A DNA stretch of 64,000 nt from Cordia subcordata (GCA_028554755.1 JAPTOF010000001.1:9777001-9841000), one strand, 5' to 3'. Shown: positions 35,749-48,949, counted from the stretch's first letter. Notes: generated from the sequence alone by a model not told the origin. Numbers and translations: made by a program.

Positions 35749-38700
35749 ATGGCTCATACTAGTAGTAATGATGAGGCCATTAATGTTGCCACCAAAGGTA
35801 GTGGTGCTTGCACCGCAGCTGATGATGAGGTGAAGAAGCAAAAGGCATCATCATCATCGTCAAAAGCAACCATTTTTCATGATTTTCTTGGTAAAGGGTT
35901 TGCGCCAGAATCATCATCTTCTCCGGCCGTTGTGGGTTCCGCCGGCGGTGGCAAGCCGCCGCCGTCGGAGGCTTCTCCCTCTGCTTCTGCCTCACTTGGG
36001 GGCGGCTCTTCTGCTGGTGGTGGTGGGGGTTTGGGACCCATCTCTACCACTTCTGATCTAGCTTCTGGTAACTGTAAAATCATCATCATCATTTCTTCTC
36101 AAATTTTCACTTTTTTAAAAAAAAAAATCCAATATGTGTTTTTGTTTCTTTCTCTTATTTGTTTAGTTTTTCTTTTCCAAATGGTTTGTATTTTTGTTTC
36201 CTTTGTAGAGTGTATTTCCTTTTTGTACTTAATTTGATGAAGTTTGATTGTTGATTTTGCTGTAATGTTGCTAATGCATACCTATTAGCATTCTGCATTT
36301 GTAATTAGTTGCAAGAAGTTTTTAGGTTTTGGATTTATCTTTACTTCAATTGGTAGTTTTAGATTTTTAGTTTTGAGCTGATGCACTCACTACCCACTGA
36401 AGTTTGTCCCATATTTAAATTGTACATTTGCCAGCACATTCTGCATTATAGTCGATAATTCCGGAATGTTTAACCACAACTTGAAAGAGGCAAAGAATTC
36501 AAGTCATTAATTGTAAAGCGAAAGCTAATACTTTACCAACCAAAATGGGATAGGACGCTAATATTAAGTCTTGTATTTTTTCCGTGGCTTTTTAGCATTC
36601 TAATTAAGTAATTCTCTTTTATAGTGGAGTTGTTGATTTTGTTATGGGGTAGTTGCATTTGAGCTTCCCAATATTGCATTCTCTGCATTATCAAAACCAA
36701 ATTAAAAAGCCTCTTTAATACTTGATGCCTTCTTGGTGTTTCTACTTTTTAGTTGCAGTCTTTATTTGCTTCTATTTTACTTTTTCAATGGGTGGAAGAT
36801 AGTGATCAAGAGGGCATCTAGTAAGGATTTATAATTCGGTGTGGATATGAGGTTAAGAAATCTCTTAAGCGCTTGATCCCTTCTTGGTGTCTATTTCGAC
36901 TCAATATGATTGCTTCTGGTTCTGTAGCGCCCTCTTTTACATGGCGATTCTAAGCTACAGATTTAGTTATTCAGGAAGCCAATGATTTGGACAATGAACA
37001 AGCTTTATAGTATTTGTCTTTTAGATTCTTCTTGCTTTTTATCAAACAATTCGCTGATAGGTTGCACAAACATGGTAGTTGGTTTTCCTCGCTCATTTGT
37101 TGTTTTCATATATGCAATGATCCGTAAATACTTGAAGAGTCTAAACATAAATGTGCTGTTTTTAATTTGTATTCCAAGTTGAGTTCAAGCTTTAAATCAT
37201 GAAATGCTCAATTTAGTTGGAAAGTCAACAATAATTAGCTCTAATCTTATCACTTTCACCTACATGAATTCAAATTCCATATTGTTGAAAATTATATGTG
37301 GGACTTAGATGTATGATGTGTTTTGATAAAATTCCTATCATCATGGTAGAAAGACATGCTGGCAATCATTTCGAAGGAGTGCCATTCTATGGCCCAAGAG
37401 GAGTTTGCTCAGGGCCTGGTACAAATATTAGATTTGCGGGAACTAAAAGAAGTAACTCAGATTCTTTTGTGGGATCATCAAGAGAGAAGCCACCATCAAT
37501 GCGCCCAGATTCACTGGAAAGTTCTCATTTGACAAAAGTATGCATTTGCTTCCTCATTTTGCCTAAAAAAGAAACTAGTGTTTCTATCTTGTGCTACTTG
37601 AGTCTCTCTTTTATGATATCTATTATTTTACTGAGGCTGGGGGTTTTGTTCGACTTCAGTTATTACGAAATGCAGGGGGAGAGCAACCTAGACGGTTACA
37701 TGATGAAGAGCCATCTTTTGTTATGCATCCGATGAGGCCAATTTCAGCCTCTATTATATCACAACCTTCCGCTGGTGGTAGAACTGACGCCAATTCCTCA
37801 AAATGGGATAGAGCTATTCCCATTAATATTGGCCCTGTGTTGCAGTACCCTCCGTGTGCTGGTCAAGTTGTGCCTTTTGGGTATCAAACACCGGCAAACA
37901 AGTCTCAAGATGCAAATGCTGGCCCTTCAGTGATATCTCAAGCTGCTGCTGATGAAGGATCTAGGACTGGAATTAAAGGATCTGGAATTTTAAACTCTAT
38001 CAATGCAACTGCTGGAGTCACTGAAAGAAACATTTCTGGAGTGTTAACAGGCAGAACACCAAATTCTCGTGTTCACATATCTGAGCCAGAGTCTTCTAGT
38101 GCTCCCAGGTAATGACAATATACCACATTTCAGTTCCCTGTCTCTCATATTTGACATATCTGCTCTAAATGTCAAAAGATTAATAAGTTGTATTTTGTTA
38201 TAACAGTCGACATGGATTGACGTCTGCTGGTCGTCAAATGACTATATTTTATGGTGGTCAAGCTCATGTTTTTGACAATGTCCATCCCAGCAAGGTATGG
38301 TCTTCAATTGTTTGTTGTCTAATATGTCAAAATATCAATTAGGCTTGTCAAAGTAAATATGCTTCAAGACATTCATTATTTGTCCTAGTGTGATAGATTA
38401 CTCGTTAGCATTTGATAGATGCAACTCGGTTGACGTCCTATTATTTTGCTGAGCAAGTAGTAACAAAAAAAAAAAAAAAACTGCAACCTATCGCTCTTAA
38501 CTTTACCTCATCTGATGAGAGGTGTGTATCACCAGTTGTGCAAGAATGTTTTCCTGATGGAAGTCGTGATGACCCACCTTTAGCTTGGGTCTATCTTCTG
38601 TATTAGTAGATAGTAGCTTCTTGATAATTACAGGTGGATACCACTAAAATGACACTCAATTTTATTCTAATTATGGCAATGGCTTCATCCACCTAGGTGG

Positions 38701-40496
38701 ATACTACTAAAATGACACTCAATTTTATTCTAATTATGGCAATGGCTTTATCCACCGTTGGGTAGTGGAAAAGTTCAATTTTTTATGCTTAGACAGCATT
38801 ATAGCAACTGCTCAAGGAAGTCACAACGTGAACTGGGAACTTAGGCATGCCACCACTCAAAAGGCAGGCAGGGCTATAGTTGTGACTAGCTGAGAGGACG
38901 AGTGGTCATAAAGGATACCACATTCTGGGATTCTGGTTATCTTTGAAGCAGAACTAGTTCCTTATAAAGTGCCACTATGTATACCACATCAATTGTCTAC
39001 TTGCATAGTCACACTGACAGTTAATCATTTGCTTGATGACCACAATTTTCAGAACTTTTTCTATGGACTTAATTCCAGCAAATGATTGCTTAAAAACTGT
39101 TAATAATGCTCATAGAGTCACATGCGGAACCGTTTGGAGAGTCAACTAAACACCAGAATTATTCTATAGCTAATATCTGCAGATGATTGTTCATTGAATC
39201 AAGCGAACATGTGGTGGATGAATTTTTGTAATATGTCTAATTAGCCGATGAATAGGCCTGGTCAAAATATTGGGCAGGCCTAGTCTTTCTGTTGTGATTG
39301 TGGCCTTTTTAAGGCCTTATTTTTCCTTCTCATTCCCATGTTCTTGATGCGCCTATTGTTCTCTCCCTAGGTGCTATAGCAAATCTTTGTAACTATATTG
39401 GTTTAACCACCTTGAGGTCTGTCAGAGCAAACAAGAGAGATTAGGTTGTGGCACTAGGTTTGTCAGGATCACTGGGTTCTACCTTTTGAGTTATTTGGAA
39501 AGTCATGCTATCCATCGGCGTTTGATTCTGTTTCTCTATCTTCAATATAATAAACGAAATCAAATCAAGTTTTTATCCCACTAGATGGAGTTGGCTGCAT
39601 GGTTGACTGTGCTATTCATTCCTGTTGATTGCCATCTCCTTTCTATGTGCATGCATCATCTAGTTTGTGTCTTCATCTAACCCCTCTTAGGTCATCGTTT
39701 ACCCTTACGATGTACAACCTATAAGGCTAAATCAGATGTCTCTATTGGTCGCCTTGTACCATGTCCAAACTATTTCACAATGGTTTTCTGTTGTCTCCTC
39801 CTCAGTAAAGTCGCTCCCTTTTTTCTTCAATTATATTGTTTCTAATACTATTATTCCTACCATCATCACACGTATATCTCACAATTCTTGTTTTAGTCAC
39901 TGACATCTTCCGAGTGTATTGGTGCTTTACTGCACAGGACTCTGAACCATGAAGCTCTGTCTTCAATATAATGTTTTTTCCGTTTCCTTTTTTTTTTGGT
40001 TCACTGAAATGCTGGAAGGTAATGAATTGGAAACCTATAGAAGCAAAGGAAAGGAAAACTCCAGCTGGAAGATGTCAAACAAATAAATTTGCCATGTATA
40101 GACTTGTGCAACTCTGCCTTCTGTGAAGGCCTTTGTTAAGGAATTTTTTTTTTTAACCTTATTTTTTTAATTGCTTCCAAAATTAACCCACTTTTGAAGG
40201 GGTTTGCAAAATAGACTTTTCGAATTTCCGAAATTCGAGATCGAATTTCTGAAGTTCGAATTCAAACATCATAAGTTCGATTATGTCTTTTTGACAGCCG
40301 TTCAAATAAAATTTATTTTTCGAACTTTCGAACTTTCAAAGTTTGAATTTATTACTACATGGCTACCATGTAATATATATGCATATCTATACCTTAAGAG
40401 CATCGAAAGTATTATCCATCTTTAGCAAACTTTGTAGCAAATGAACCAAACTCTCCTGAGTCAGCACAATGCATAACTTACCCAATATAAACAAGA

Positions 40497-40539
<43 letters not shown>

Positions 40540-43359
40540 ATTATTATTATTATGCAGCAGTAAAATCAAGAAATTAAACCTGATCAGGACCCTCCAATTG
40601 CTTCTTGGTCACAAATATCTTCCTTTGTTCATCATCATCTTCTTCATCACCATTCACAAAGTCTTCTACCCACCATGCATGTAGTACTCGAACTTTCGGA
40701 GTTCGAGAAAAAAATAAGTGGTAATTTTTTTTTTTGAACGGTGGCAAAAAAAACATAATCGAACTTCCGATGTTCGACTTCGAACTTCAGAAGTTCAATC
40801 TCGAATTTCGGAAGTTCAAAAAGTCTATTTTTGCAAACCCCTTTACAGGTGGGTTAATTTTGGAAGTAATTAAAACAATAGGGTTAAAAAAAATAAAAAA
40901 ATTTCCGGGCCTTTGAAATGGTCTATATTCTGTAAGATATTCTGGATGATGTTTAGATTGGTGCTTAAACTGAAGCTAGAGTTGAATATAATAATGGTAT
41001 CTTTGCTACTTAAACTTTTGGTGTATAAATTGTTTTCTAGGTAATCATATTGCTCTACCAAACATAATAGTCAAGAATGAGAGAAACAAATTTTGGCCTG
41101 GTGGTTGTCAATGAATGTTTTACTAGGTTATGCTGATGTTGGTTCTACAATAAGGAAGTATGGACGTCTTGATTCTTGCACTTTCCACAAGTGGATGTAT
41201 AATGGGGAATTATAGTATGTTTTCATTCTTTTCCAGTTTCAGCATTGTAATGATTAACTTGTGACCAATTTGATTATTTATATTAACCTATTTGTGAACT
41301 TCCGGAGAAAACCTGTGGTAGATTCTGGATATTGTCAGCAGGTTTGGCTGTTTCATTAATTCCTTCTCGCTGATACCTATTTTCTAGCTTTTGGAATATT
41401 CTTTTGATGGCTTATAGAAACTTCTGCGAATCAACCATCTCATAAGCAAAAGGTAACAGTGTAAGGTTGAGAGAACGTTGATGTTTTTTGTCGTTAGTAC
41501 AATAATATGGTCTTCGACAAGTATAATATTGGATAACTTAACTTTGCTTAATGCATACATGTCGTCACAAGTGCATTTCAAAATGATATTTCTTTGATCT
41601 CTGTTTTTTGCTCATTATTTGTATTGTTCCTCCTAGATAGCTTTTCTTTTGTCTGCGCCCTTGTTGTGAGAGTAGGAAAAAAATGTTTGGAGCATCAAAC
41701 TGATGCTGTTTTGGTATACATGAGCAGTGAGCTATGAACAGTGTTGGAAGGAATCAAAGTGGCCTTCCATAAGCAATTGGTTCTATTTTAATTTTTCTTT
41801 GTACAAGATGCATACCAATTGTAGCTTATTGATAAGCGAAGATAGGAAGCTGTAGCATTCTTGTAAATTCTAGACTCTGAATATCTCAAGCATCTTTGGC
41901 ACGTGATTATGTGTTGTAATGGCTAGTATTGATTGAATATTCAGTTCAAAGAGTGGATGAGAAGGTAATATTTGCTGCATTGAGTCAAGCTGGTCATAAT
42001 TTCTCATACTAGTAATATTCTTTACTTTTCTATCCCCGTGCTTAGACATTAGTAGTATTATTAGATTGGTAAGGCCTCTATTCTTGAATGGGACTTTTGT
42101 CCTGTAAGCGACTCCACAGAACTATGCTTATTAAGTAGTTTTTTACAAGCTCGAATAAGTGTTCAAGGCCAAGAACTTTCATTGATGTCAATTCGTGATA
42201 CTTGTAGCTTGATTTCCAAAGGTAATAATGATTCAAATAAGATGTTATTGATTTTTTCAGGTTATTCTGACATTCTTTGTGTTTTGATTCTTTAAATATT
42301 TTGCGACCTTCTTGCATAAGAAAGCTGTAAGCCCATTTTGGCTAATTTGCTTGCTGATATATATCAGGCAGATGTTATAATGGCTCTGGCTGGATCAAAT
42401 GGAGGATCTTGGTCCACAACCTATGCAACAAAGTCTGCTTCAAGGATTTCAGCTGGTGAAAACTGTACGCCTACTTCTGAAAATGAAACAGGCACTGCGA
42501 GTAACATTGCTTTACCTCAGGAATTGCTCGGGAGGTCACTGGTCAGGGGGAACTCAATGCATGGGCTTGGATCTAATGACAGAGTACCAATCTCTATAGG
42601 TGATTACTATATTCTTGTCCACTGTGTCATGACACAATCTCCCTCTCTTCGCTTATATCCCTAACGTGCTTGTCCTGGAATCAGTAATAGCTTTTTCCAA
42701 TTTTGCGGTGGATTTGACCATACATTAAATGGAATGTGATCAACATACTTTTGGTTTACTTTGTCATATCTCCATCTAAACTGACTGGGATAAAGATTGA
42801 TATTGTATCTTTACCATTACTATCTTGGATTGATGCAAGTGATGGCAGCCAGGCAAATCCGATTGTTAGTTTAAATCTTAGTTTCATACTCCCAAACCAT
42901 CCTAAGTACACCAGGAAAAAGCAGGTTTCATCATGGCGTCGCCTCTGCCATGAGCCTTTTCAGGACCTACATTGATAGTACTTGATGTACTACAGGCGGT
43001 CATACTTTCTCATTTTGCCTCCGGCTAGGCTGTAAAAAGGACCTGACAATTTTGATTTCTATTTAGGCATTCATCAGAGGAGTATCACAACAAGGGAAAC
43101 AAAAGCTTCAGTGCAGGCTGCTGATCCCAGTAACAAGGATAAACGTGAGGTATGAAGAGAGTTTAGGATGGTTTTATGTATACTGGGTTATTCTCACTCA
43201 AATATCAACTCCTTTGGTTGTACCTCCTGTGAAGTCATTCGTTCCTTAACAGTTCTTTTTTCCTTAGAATTTCTCTTCTTTTTTTCATCATGTAGTTTCT
43301 GTTTTTTCCCATCCGTAGAGATCTCGTTTAGTAAGAATCAGATTAACCCCCAGATGTAA
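35749..43359 (+). CDS. TIFY8: TIFY8-like protein (TIFY domain, no Jas motif)
   Basis: Nuclear transcriptional regulator of the TIFY family; TIFY8 is known to recruit the TOPLESS/NINJA-type repressor machinery. Exons: 35749-36067, 37350-37537, 37660-38108, 38207-38294, 42368-42599, 43067-43149, 43321-43359, which sum to 465 residues. The N terminus has the conserved IFHDFLGKG, then a Ser/Gly/Pro-rich low-complexity region. Exon 2 carries HFEGVPFYGPR and KRSNSDSF. The TIFY motif TIFYGG is at residues 331-336, continuing QAHVFDNVHPSKADVIMALA across the exon 4/5 junction. There is no Jas motif (SLxRFLxKRK) in the model. The C terminus ISFSKNQINPQM comes from a 13-codon last exon after a strong pyrimidine tract; this exon is the least certain part. 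Confidence 0.9.
38634..38757 (+). repeat. Two-copy 63-bp repeat bounded by GGTGGATA/TATCCACC
   Basis: In TIFY8 intron 4, two head-to-tail copies each begin GGTGGATAC and end CATCCACC or TATCCACC, so each unit is itself bounded by an inverted repeat. They differ at two or three bases. Confidence 0.8.
40136..40907. mobile_element. MULE-like element with ~160-bp inverted repeats
   Basis: The left arm (40140 on: TTGCTTCCAAAATTAACCCA, GGGGTTTGCAAAATAGAC, then TTCGAA-type motifs) is repeated in reverse at 40740-40890 (TGGGTTAATTTTGGAAGTAA). GGCCTTTG flanks both sides (40128-40135, 40908-40915), an 8-bp or longer duplication. Long inverted repeats with an 8-9-bp duplication point to a non-autonomous Mutator-like element. 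It sits in TIFY8 intron 4 and contains a TA microsatellite (40502-40537). Confidence 0.7.
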
Positions 43360-43860
43360 ACTACCAAAATTGAACTAGTCTTTTCCATTTTTAGCGGTTC
43401 TCAAATTCGGAGTACAGAGAAATTTTGCTACTTCTAATAGATGAGCCGATCTTTTATATAAGTTAATGGCAAGAGTTAAACAGTGGACACTTTCATGATT
43501 CTTGGATGAGCATTCCATGTTTTTTTTTGCATATTTATTTATCTCTTGAGTTAAGAAAAAGGAAATCCGTTATGCTAGGATTCTGGATTTAGTTTCTGCA
43601 ATTTAGGTTCTCTGAAGAGTATATGTTGCATTTAGGTAGCCTTATGCCAGATTTTTATGGCATTTTCTTGTTGTTAGAGTTATTAACTCGTTTAAAAGTT
43701 TAAGTTTGTAGAAAAGATATTAGTGTATTTATTTATTTTGTTAATCCACCCCTCATATATAGATGGGGTTTGTCTTTTTGAGCTGTGGACATGGAAAGTT
43801 TTAATGTTTTCAAATGAAAAACAGTGAGTTTCAAACTAAGACCGTTTGGTTTCTAGCGTG
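43360..43860 (+). other. TIFY8 3' UTR and flank
   Basis: Follows the TIFY8 stop codon. No other gene is seen. A stretch near 43690-43760 resembles the dispersed AGAGAGGATATT repeat listed at 43862-44260. Confidence 0.3.
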
Positions 43861-43861
43861 T

Positions 43862-44260
43862 TAGAGTTATCACTTCATAACACCAATTGGTTCTAGGTAG
43901 GAACCTCAGAATTCTTAATGTGACATTAGAGCTGGGCCTTTAGCTCAATTAAATTTAACTATGTATGAGTATCTCTTTAGTTCAATTATATTTAACTATG
44001 TATGAGTATCTATCCTTGTGCAAGTCATATTTATTTATATGTGACCCATCCAATCATATTTAACCACATGGGAATATCTATTCACGTGCAAGTCATCTTC
44101 ATATTCATCTGCACGTCTCATATTTTTTAAAATCTGGTCACATGTGAGAGGGAGTATTTAGTTATCACTTCATTTAAAAATTAGCTTACAGAGAGGATAT
44201 TGGTGTAATTATTTATTATATCAATAGTTGTCTGTATTGTACGTTACATTATTTTTTCTC
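43862..44260. repeat. Remnants of the AGAGTTA...AGAGAGGATATTGG dispersed repeat
   Basis: TTAGAGTTATCACTTCAT (43861) and CAGAGAGGATATTGGTGTAA (about 44190) match parts of the repeat at 60455-60985. An internal local duplication, AACTATGTATGAGTATCT, occurs twice near 43958 and 43994. Confidence 0.45.
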
Positions 44261-46170
44261 TGTAGAATTTCCAAGTGTTTGATTTGTCGATTTCTGCCAG
44301 TAAAGTGGTTTGTAAAAAGTAGGTTGAATTTGCCACGAGTCTCAAAATTCTTAATGGCTTAATAATCAAGAAGTTACAAGTAGTATATTTCTTCTGGAGT
44401 ATCAATAACCAATCTACGCATTATTTACTCCTCGAAAGTGATAACAAAATCAAAATAGCAAATTGTAAGTTACAAAATACTCTTAAGATAAAAAGATATA
44501 ACTTTGGCAACATGATGTTGGTTATTTACTGGTATTATCATTGCACTCATGTATTTGTTCATTTAGTTTATTGCCACATATTCTTCTTTCTCTGAAAGAA
44601 ATTAGTTTAGTTTGCGACTGTTGTATTAAATTGTTGTGTTTACGCCCAAAATTTATATATTCGACTAGACACGACTGAGTGATTGGCCTGGTAGAAAGAT
44701 AAGGTGGCTATTTCGGAATTTACGGACGCGTTTGAAAAGTTACTTTTTAATTGAATTTAAGTGTATTAATAGTAATTGTACAATTAGACGTGTTTGTTTA
44801 ATTAAATAATTATTTGGTGAGAAGTAAATTGGGTGGAATTGGACTTGTTTAATTAAACTTTACAATTTTCATGGGGCAGGTGTGAGTCATGTAATTACAC
44901 AATGTAATTATTCTTCAACAATCTTTTATGTATTTTATTCTTTTTATATTTGACTTACTTCACTATAAAATAAATGAATAAAAATAAATAAATAATAACA
45001 AATAGATATCTTTAAAAATGATAAAATTTATTTCATTTTATAAGTTTTAGTAGAGTTGCAAATTATAATTAAATGTGAATTACATTTTTGGCAAATAATA
45101 TTTAATTTTAAAAATATTAGTAGTAGATAATATTTAATTTTACATATTGCTAGTTATAATTCATAATATTTTCAATAAGCTATATTTATTTTTATAATAA
45201 ATAAAATTTTATTTTAAATATTTTTAATTAATAACATTTTTAAATATTTATTAGCAGCCACCTACTTGAAACAAGATGCGGGAGAACTGTTTGGGTCGAA
45301 AACAAATTTAATGAGGATCTTTGCATTGGGCCAAATTTTGTTGGGCTGTCTTAGCTAGACTCCAATTTAGGGCCATGACCTTATTAAGAAAAGTCTTGAG
45401 TCGTTAAGGGTGGGCTTTGAATAGGCCTTGAGTCTCTATGAGAAGTCGAGAAGAGCATTTAGAGCCTTGTTTTCTTGCTCATTTAGTCAAATAGATTTGC
45501 CTAGTTATGAGTAAGTAACTAAAAAGAAACAAGTGGTATTATTACTACTGAGATCTCCATGGTACAAGGAATGAATTGCTTGATCAGCTACAACTACTTG
45601 CTAGAATATAAATTAGTGGAAAACTACTTGTCAGGAACTAAAAGCTACACTAGGAAAGTACAGTAAATTTATGCTACAGATGACACTATGTTAAGCTAAT
45701 GTTAAGTGCTAGGCTAGGAAACTAAGATAAAAGAAATGTAAATTGTAAAGGGATTGATGTGTTGCGTGATTATCGGATCCTTTCTTCATTCTTGTTTCTC
45801 TTCTATCACAGTAGTTGTCACCTTGAAACCGCTGATAACCATCCATGCCATTCTTTATTTCATGCCCATAATCTTTTGAATAACTTCTCGCTATCTGGTT
45901 AGCCTTGTAATTACCAAACTTCCTCCAACTGTGTTGAATTGGGCCTTCAAAGCCTCCTTTATAGTCCTTTGAAGATTCTTTTGGAGCCCGTCGATGACTT
46001 TGAACTCCATATTTTTGCGTCGAACCCGTTGAGAACTGAAGCCTCAATGTATTGTCATGTGAACTTAGATATGCCATGTCACATATCTACTGGTGGCAGG
46101 TCGTTGTTCTCGGTTGACATGTGAAATGCCATTTAAGCAAGTTTTGCCTTATTGGGTTGTTAACACATTG
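44260..46170. other. Intergenic AT-rich DNA, no gene seen
   Basis: A 122-codon minus-strand frame (45709-46077) lies in a less AT-rich patch. It has a charged, Gln/Ser-rich composition vaguely like a retrotransposon gag but no motif I can name. The rest is poly-A/T-rich. Confidence 0.35.
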
Positions 46171-46176
46171 CGGTGT

Positions 46177-46409
46177 GGGCCTGTTTGGATTGACTTTTTT
46201 TTATCAAGAAAAAATATTTTTTTTTCCTGAAAAAGTTATATTAAATTTGTAATGACTATTTGATTTGGCTTCCAAAAAAGTTGAAACTTTGAAAAAAGCT
46301 CAAATACAGTTTTTTTTAGAAGCCACAATTTTCAACTTTTCAAAAAAAGCTATTTTTCGAAAGTTTGTTAAAAAAAGTACCTTTGAAAAAAGCCAATCCA
46401 AACGAGCCC
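46177..46409. mobile_element. Hairpin MITE with 24-bp terminal inverted repeats
   Basis: The left end GGGCCTGTTTGGATTGACTT and the right end AAGCCAATCCAAACGAGCCC are inverted with about three mismatches. The body is built from AAAAAGC and GCTTTTT blocks that fold back on themselves. No clear target-site duplication was seen. Confidence 0.65.
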
Positions 46410-46439
46410 TATGTCATGATTGTATTTTGGTGATAAAAA

Positions 46440-47280
46440 GAACCGAGACCGAGGAGAATTAGGAGGGGATATTGAGGTGACAAGTTTAAGGGAAATGGAG
46501 TATAACTAGGGTTAGAAAATGAATCTTGGGGTTTTTCTAATCTTACTGGAAAATTATATTAAACCGTCGTAATTGAAAATTTTGTCATCTTCTTTGCTAA
46601 CTTCGAATGAAGAAATAACTTTAATAAGATTACCGGTCTTGGGTTAGAATTAAATTGAGAATTGTACCCAAACTGAATCAGACTGAAAGAATTGAATTTT
46701 AAGTAATAATAATTTATCTATCTAGGTATATCCTCTTATACTGTCATTGATATAGAATACATAAGAATCTCATTTCATTTCCTTTAAATGTAATCTTTCG
46801 TTGAATTGAACTGTAGAGCTCTCATTTCGCTATCTAAATAAGAAGAAATATCTTTAATTTATTCTTTTAGATTTCATTTGTGATATTATAAAATCATAAA
46901 ATATTTCTACTCAAGTAACGAAGTAATAGTTGATTTTCAGTCTCTCGTGATTCTTCACTTAACGTAAATATAAATTTCTTTTTCTTTTACTTTGCCAAGT
47001 ATAATAAAAAATAAGTTTGTGCGTATTAGAAAATTACTTATTGGAAGTATTTCGGGAATTAATATGTAGATGTTGATTGATGATCTTGATTGTTAAAAGT
47101 ACCGTTTACACTTGAAATTTTGTTCATCTATTTTTTTGGAGTTGGGGGGGGGGGGGGGTTGGGGGGCTAAATAAGCAAATGAACTTCCATTAGTTACCAA
47201 AAAGCAATACAGTCGAGAAGTGGAGCATGTATAGGCCAAAACATCAAAATATTATAAGATGGTTCTGTACTTCTTTCCTA
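46440..47280. other. Intergenic DNA with a G-run
   Basis: No gene is recognised. A 13-G run is at 47146-47158. Confidence 0.4.
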
Positions 47281-47284
47281 TATA

Positions 47285-48130
47285 CAAACATTAATTCCCC
47301 ATGATAGCATTCTCAATTTTGTTGGTCTTTTTGTCCAGCCAAGTCAGCCATAAACAGAAACCATTCTTCGGAATACATTTGTTAAACCACACAGTCTTGC
47401 ACCAATCAACCTCAATGATATCTTTACGAATGCGCAGGGTGCCAAAAATCAATCTAGGAAAGGGTATTTCGTCCACTCCCAATTTTATGAGAAACGTGAT
47501 CTCGCATAATTTTTTGGGTCTTCGAGGAGCTTCTTCCAATACCACATCACATCAATAGGAATCCCAATATAACGATTCAAGCTCAATTATTGTTGAGCCA
47601 CTACATTAAACCTAAACAACTAGTTCAAAATACTTAAGTCTATAATGACAGTAGTAGTGAACCCAAATCATTATAAAGTACAAACAAATCTCACAAATAA
47701 TCAATGTGGGAAGGTGTTATGGATTTGAATTTTTTGAACCAGTTAATTAAGCTCAATGTGATAACAGACCAATAGTTACGCTTAAGTTGTTACACCCAAT
47801 CTCCCAAAGACTTTTATTTTGCAGTCTGTAAGCTTTTATTCATCTGACCCGAGCCAATGGTTTGTTAACAAGGAGCAAGATACAAAAAGGATCACATATT
47901 TTTGGCATATTAACTTCTTTCAAGTTTTGCAAGCCCATGCCTCTCTCCTCTTGATCTACAAATAGTAGTCCATGCAACCCTTCCCTTCTTTCCATTTCCA
48001 TCACTACCAGATCACAAGAACATGACAAGCTACCATCAATCTACTCAATAACTCCCTTTGGTAGAACAAACATCCTAGCCAACAGTAGATTAAATGAGCT
48101 GCTTTCTAAAGAGAGCCATATAGAAGATCA
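47285..48130 (-). pseudogene. LINE retrotransposon fragment (RT end and zf-RVT), interrupted
   Basis: On the minus strand, about 48080-47840 keeps marks of the reverse-transcriptase C-terminal region (VLPKGVIE, EERGMGLQNLKEVN). About 47545-47285 keeps the zinc-binding RT domain (VDWCKTVWFNKCIPKNGF, LWLTWLDK). Between them lies an unrelated dispersed repeat (47565-47800). Upstream RT and endonuclease are absent. Non-functional. Confidence 0.65.
47565..47800. repeat. Dispersed repeat inserted into the LINE fragment
   Basis: Shares AGTAGTGAA-CCAA-TC-TTATAAA, ATCAATGTGGGAAGGTGTTA and, in reverse, GTAACTATTGGTCTG with the repeat at 24783-24945. It separates two LINE pieces that are normally contiguous. 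Confidence 0.5.
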
Positions 48131-48149
48131 AGTCTCAACTTTGCAAGCA

Positions 48150-48460
48150 GTGACGGAGCCAAGACCTAATTGTCAATGGGGGCATATTTACATAAACTTT
48201 TTATATAAATTAGAAAATAATTATTAAAAAAAACATTAATATAGTAATGATATCTTAATACACATAATAAATATAAATAAATAATTGTGGTCAATCTAAA
48301 TAGAATTATATTTTATAATTGTTCTCGACATAGCTTTATATTTTGAAATTGTAGATAGTTAACTTATTGTCAATATTATTAAATATAAGTAATGATATAA
48401 TCTCATTACAATCACAAGAGGGTACACCTTTTTCATGACTCATGAGGAGATGCACTTTAT
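48150..48460. repeat. Possible hAT-type end (CAGTGACGGAGCCA)
   Basis: CAGTGACGGAGCCAAGACCT followed by TGGGGGC resembles one terminus of common plant hAT elements. The opposite end was not found. Confidence 0.25.
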
Positions 48461-48479
48461 GTGAGTTGCTTGCTTATTA

Positions 48480-48510
<31 letters not shown>

Positions 48511-48949
48511 ATATATATACTATAGTGATATTTTTTTTTCTTTTCAAAATATCAACGGTGCCTGTCCGCATGTGATTTTATTAATGAGTTCCATGCATTC
48601 CGACTTTCCCGATTTACAGCTTTCAATTATAGCAGAGAGAGTTTGCCACTGGAAGTTGGCTAGTTTTTGCAACTTGGCGCGCCATATACTTCTACGAAAG
48701 CCAAATCGTTGTATCTTGAGAGGAGACGTCTAATTTTGAGGTGTTAGCACTATAATGGATTCTTAAATTGTTAAGGAATCAAGTTGAACTCTAACTAACC
48801 TCGATTTTAGTTGGTTTGTTTTATTTGTATTTCTTCATATCGTAATAATATTATTTCAATTTCTCGTAATTTGTTTAAATTCCAATTTTAGTTGTACCAA
48901 TTTATTCAATATTTTATTTCCAATAGAGCGTATGTTTTGACTAAAACTC

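Noticed and set aside
35877..36092. Pro/Glu-rich minus-strand frame
   Set aside because: Antisense shadow of the Ser/Gly/Pro-rich TIFY8 exon 1.
45709..46077. 122-codon frame, possible gag-like
   Set aside because: No diagnostic motif (no zinc knuckle, no protease); similarity to gag is only in composition.
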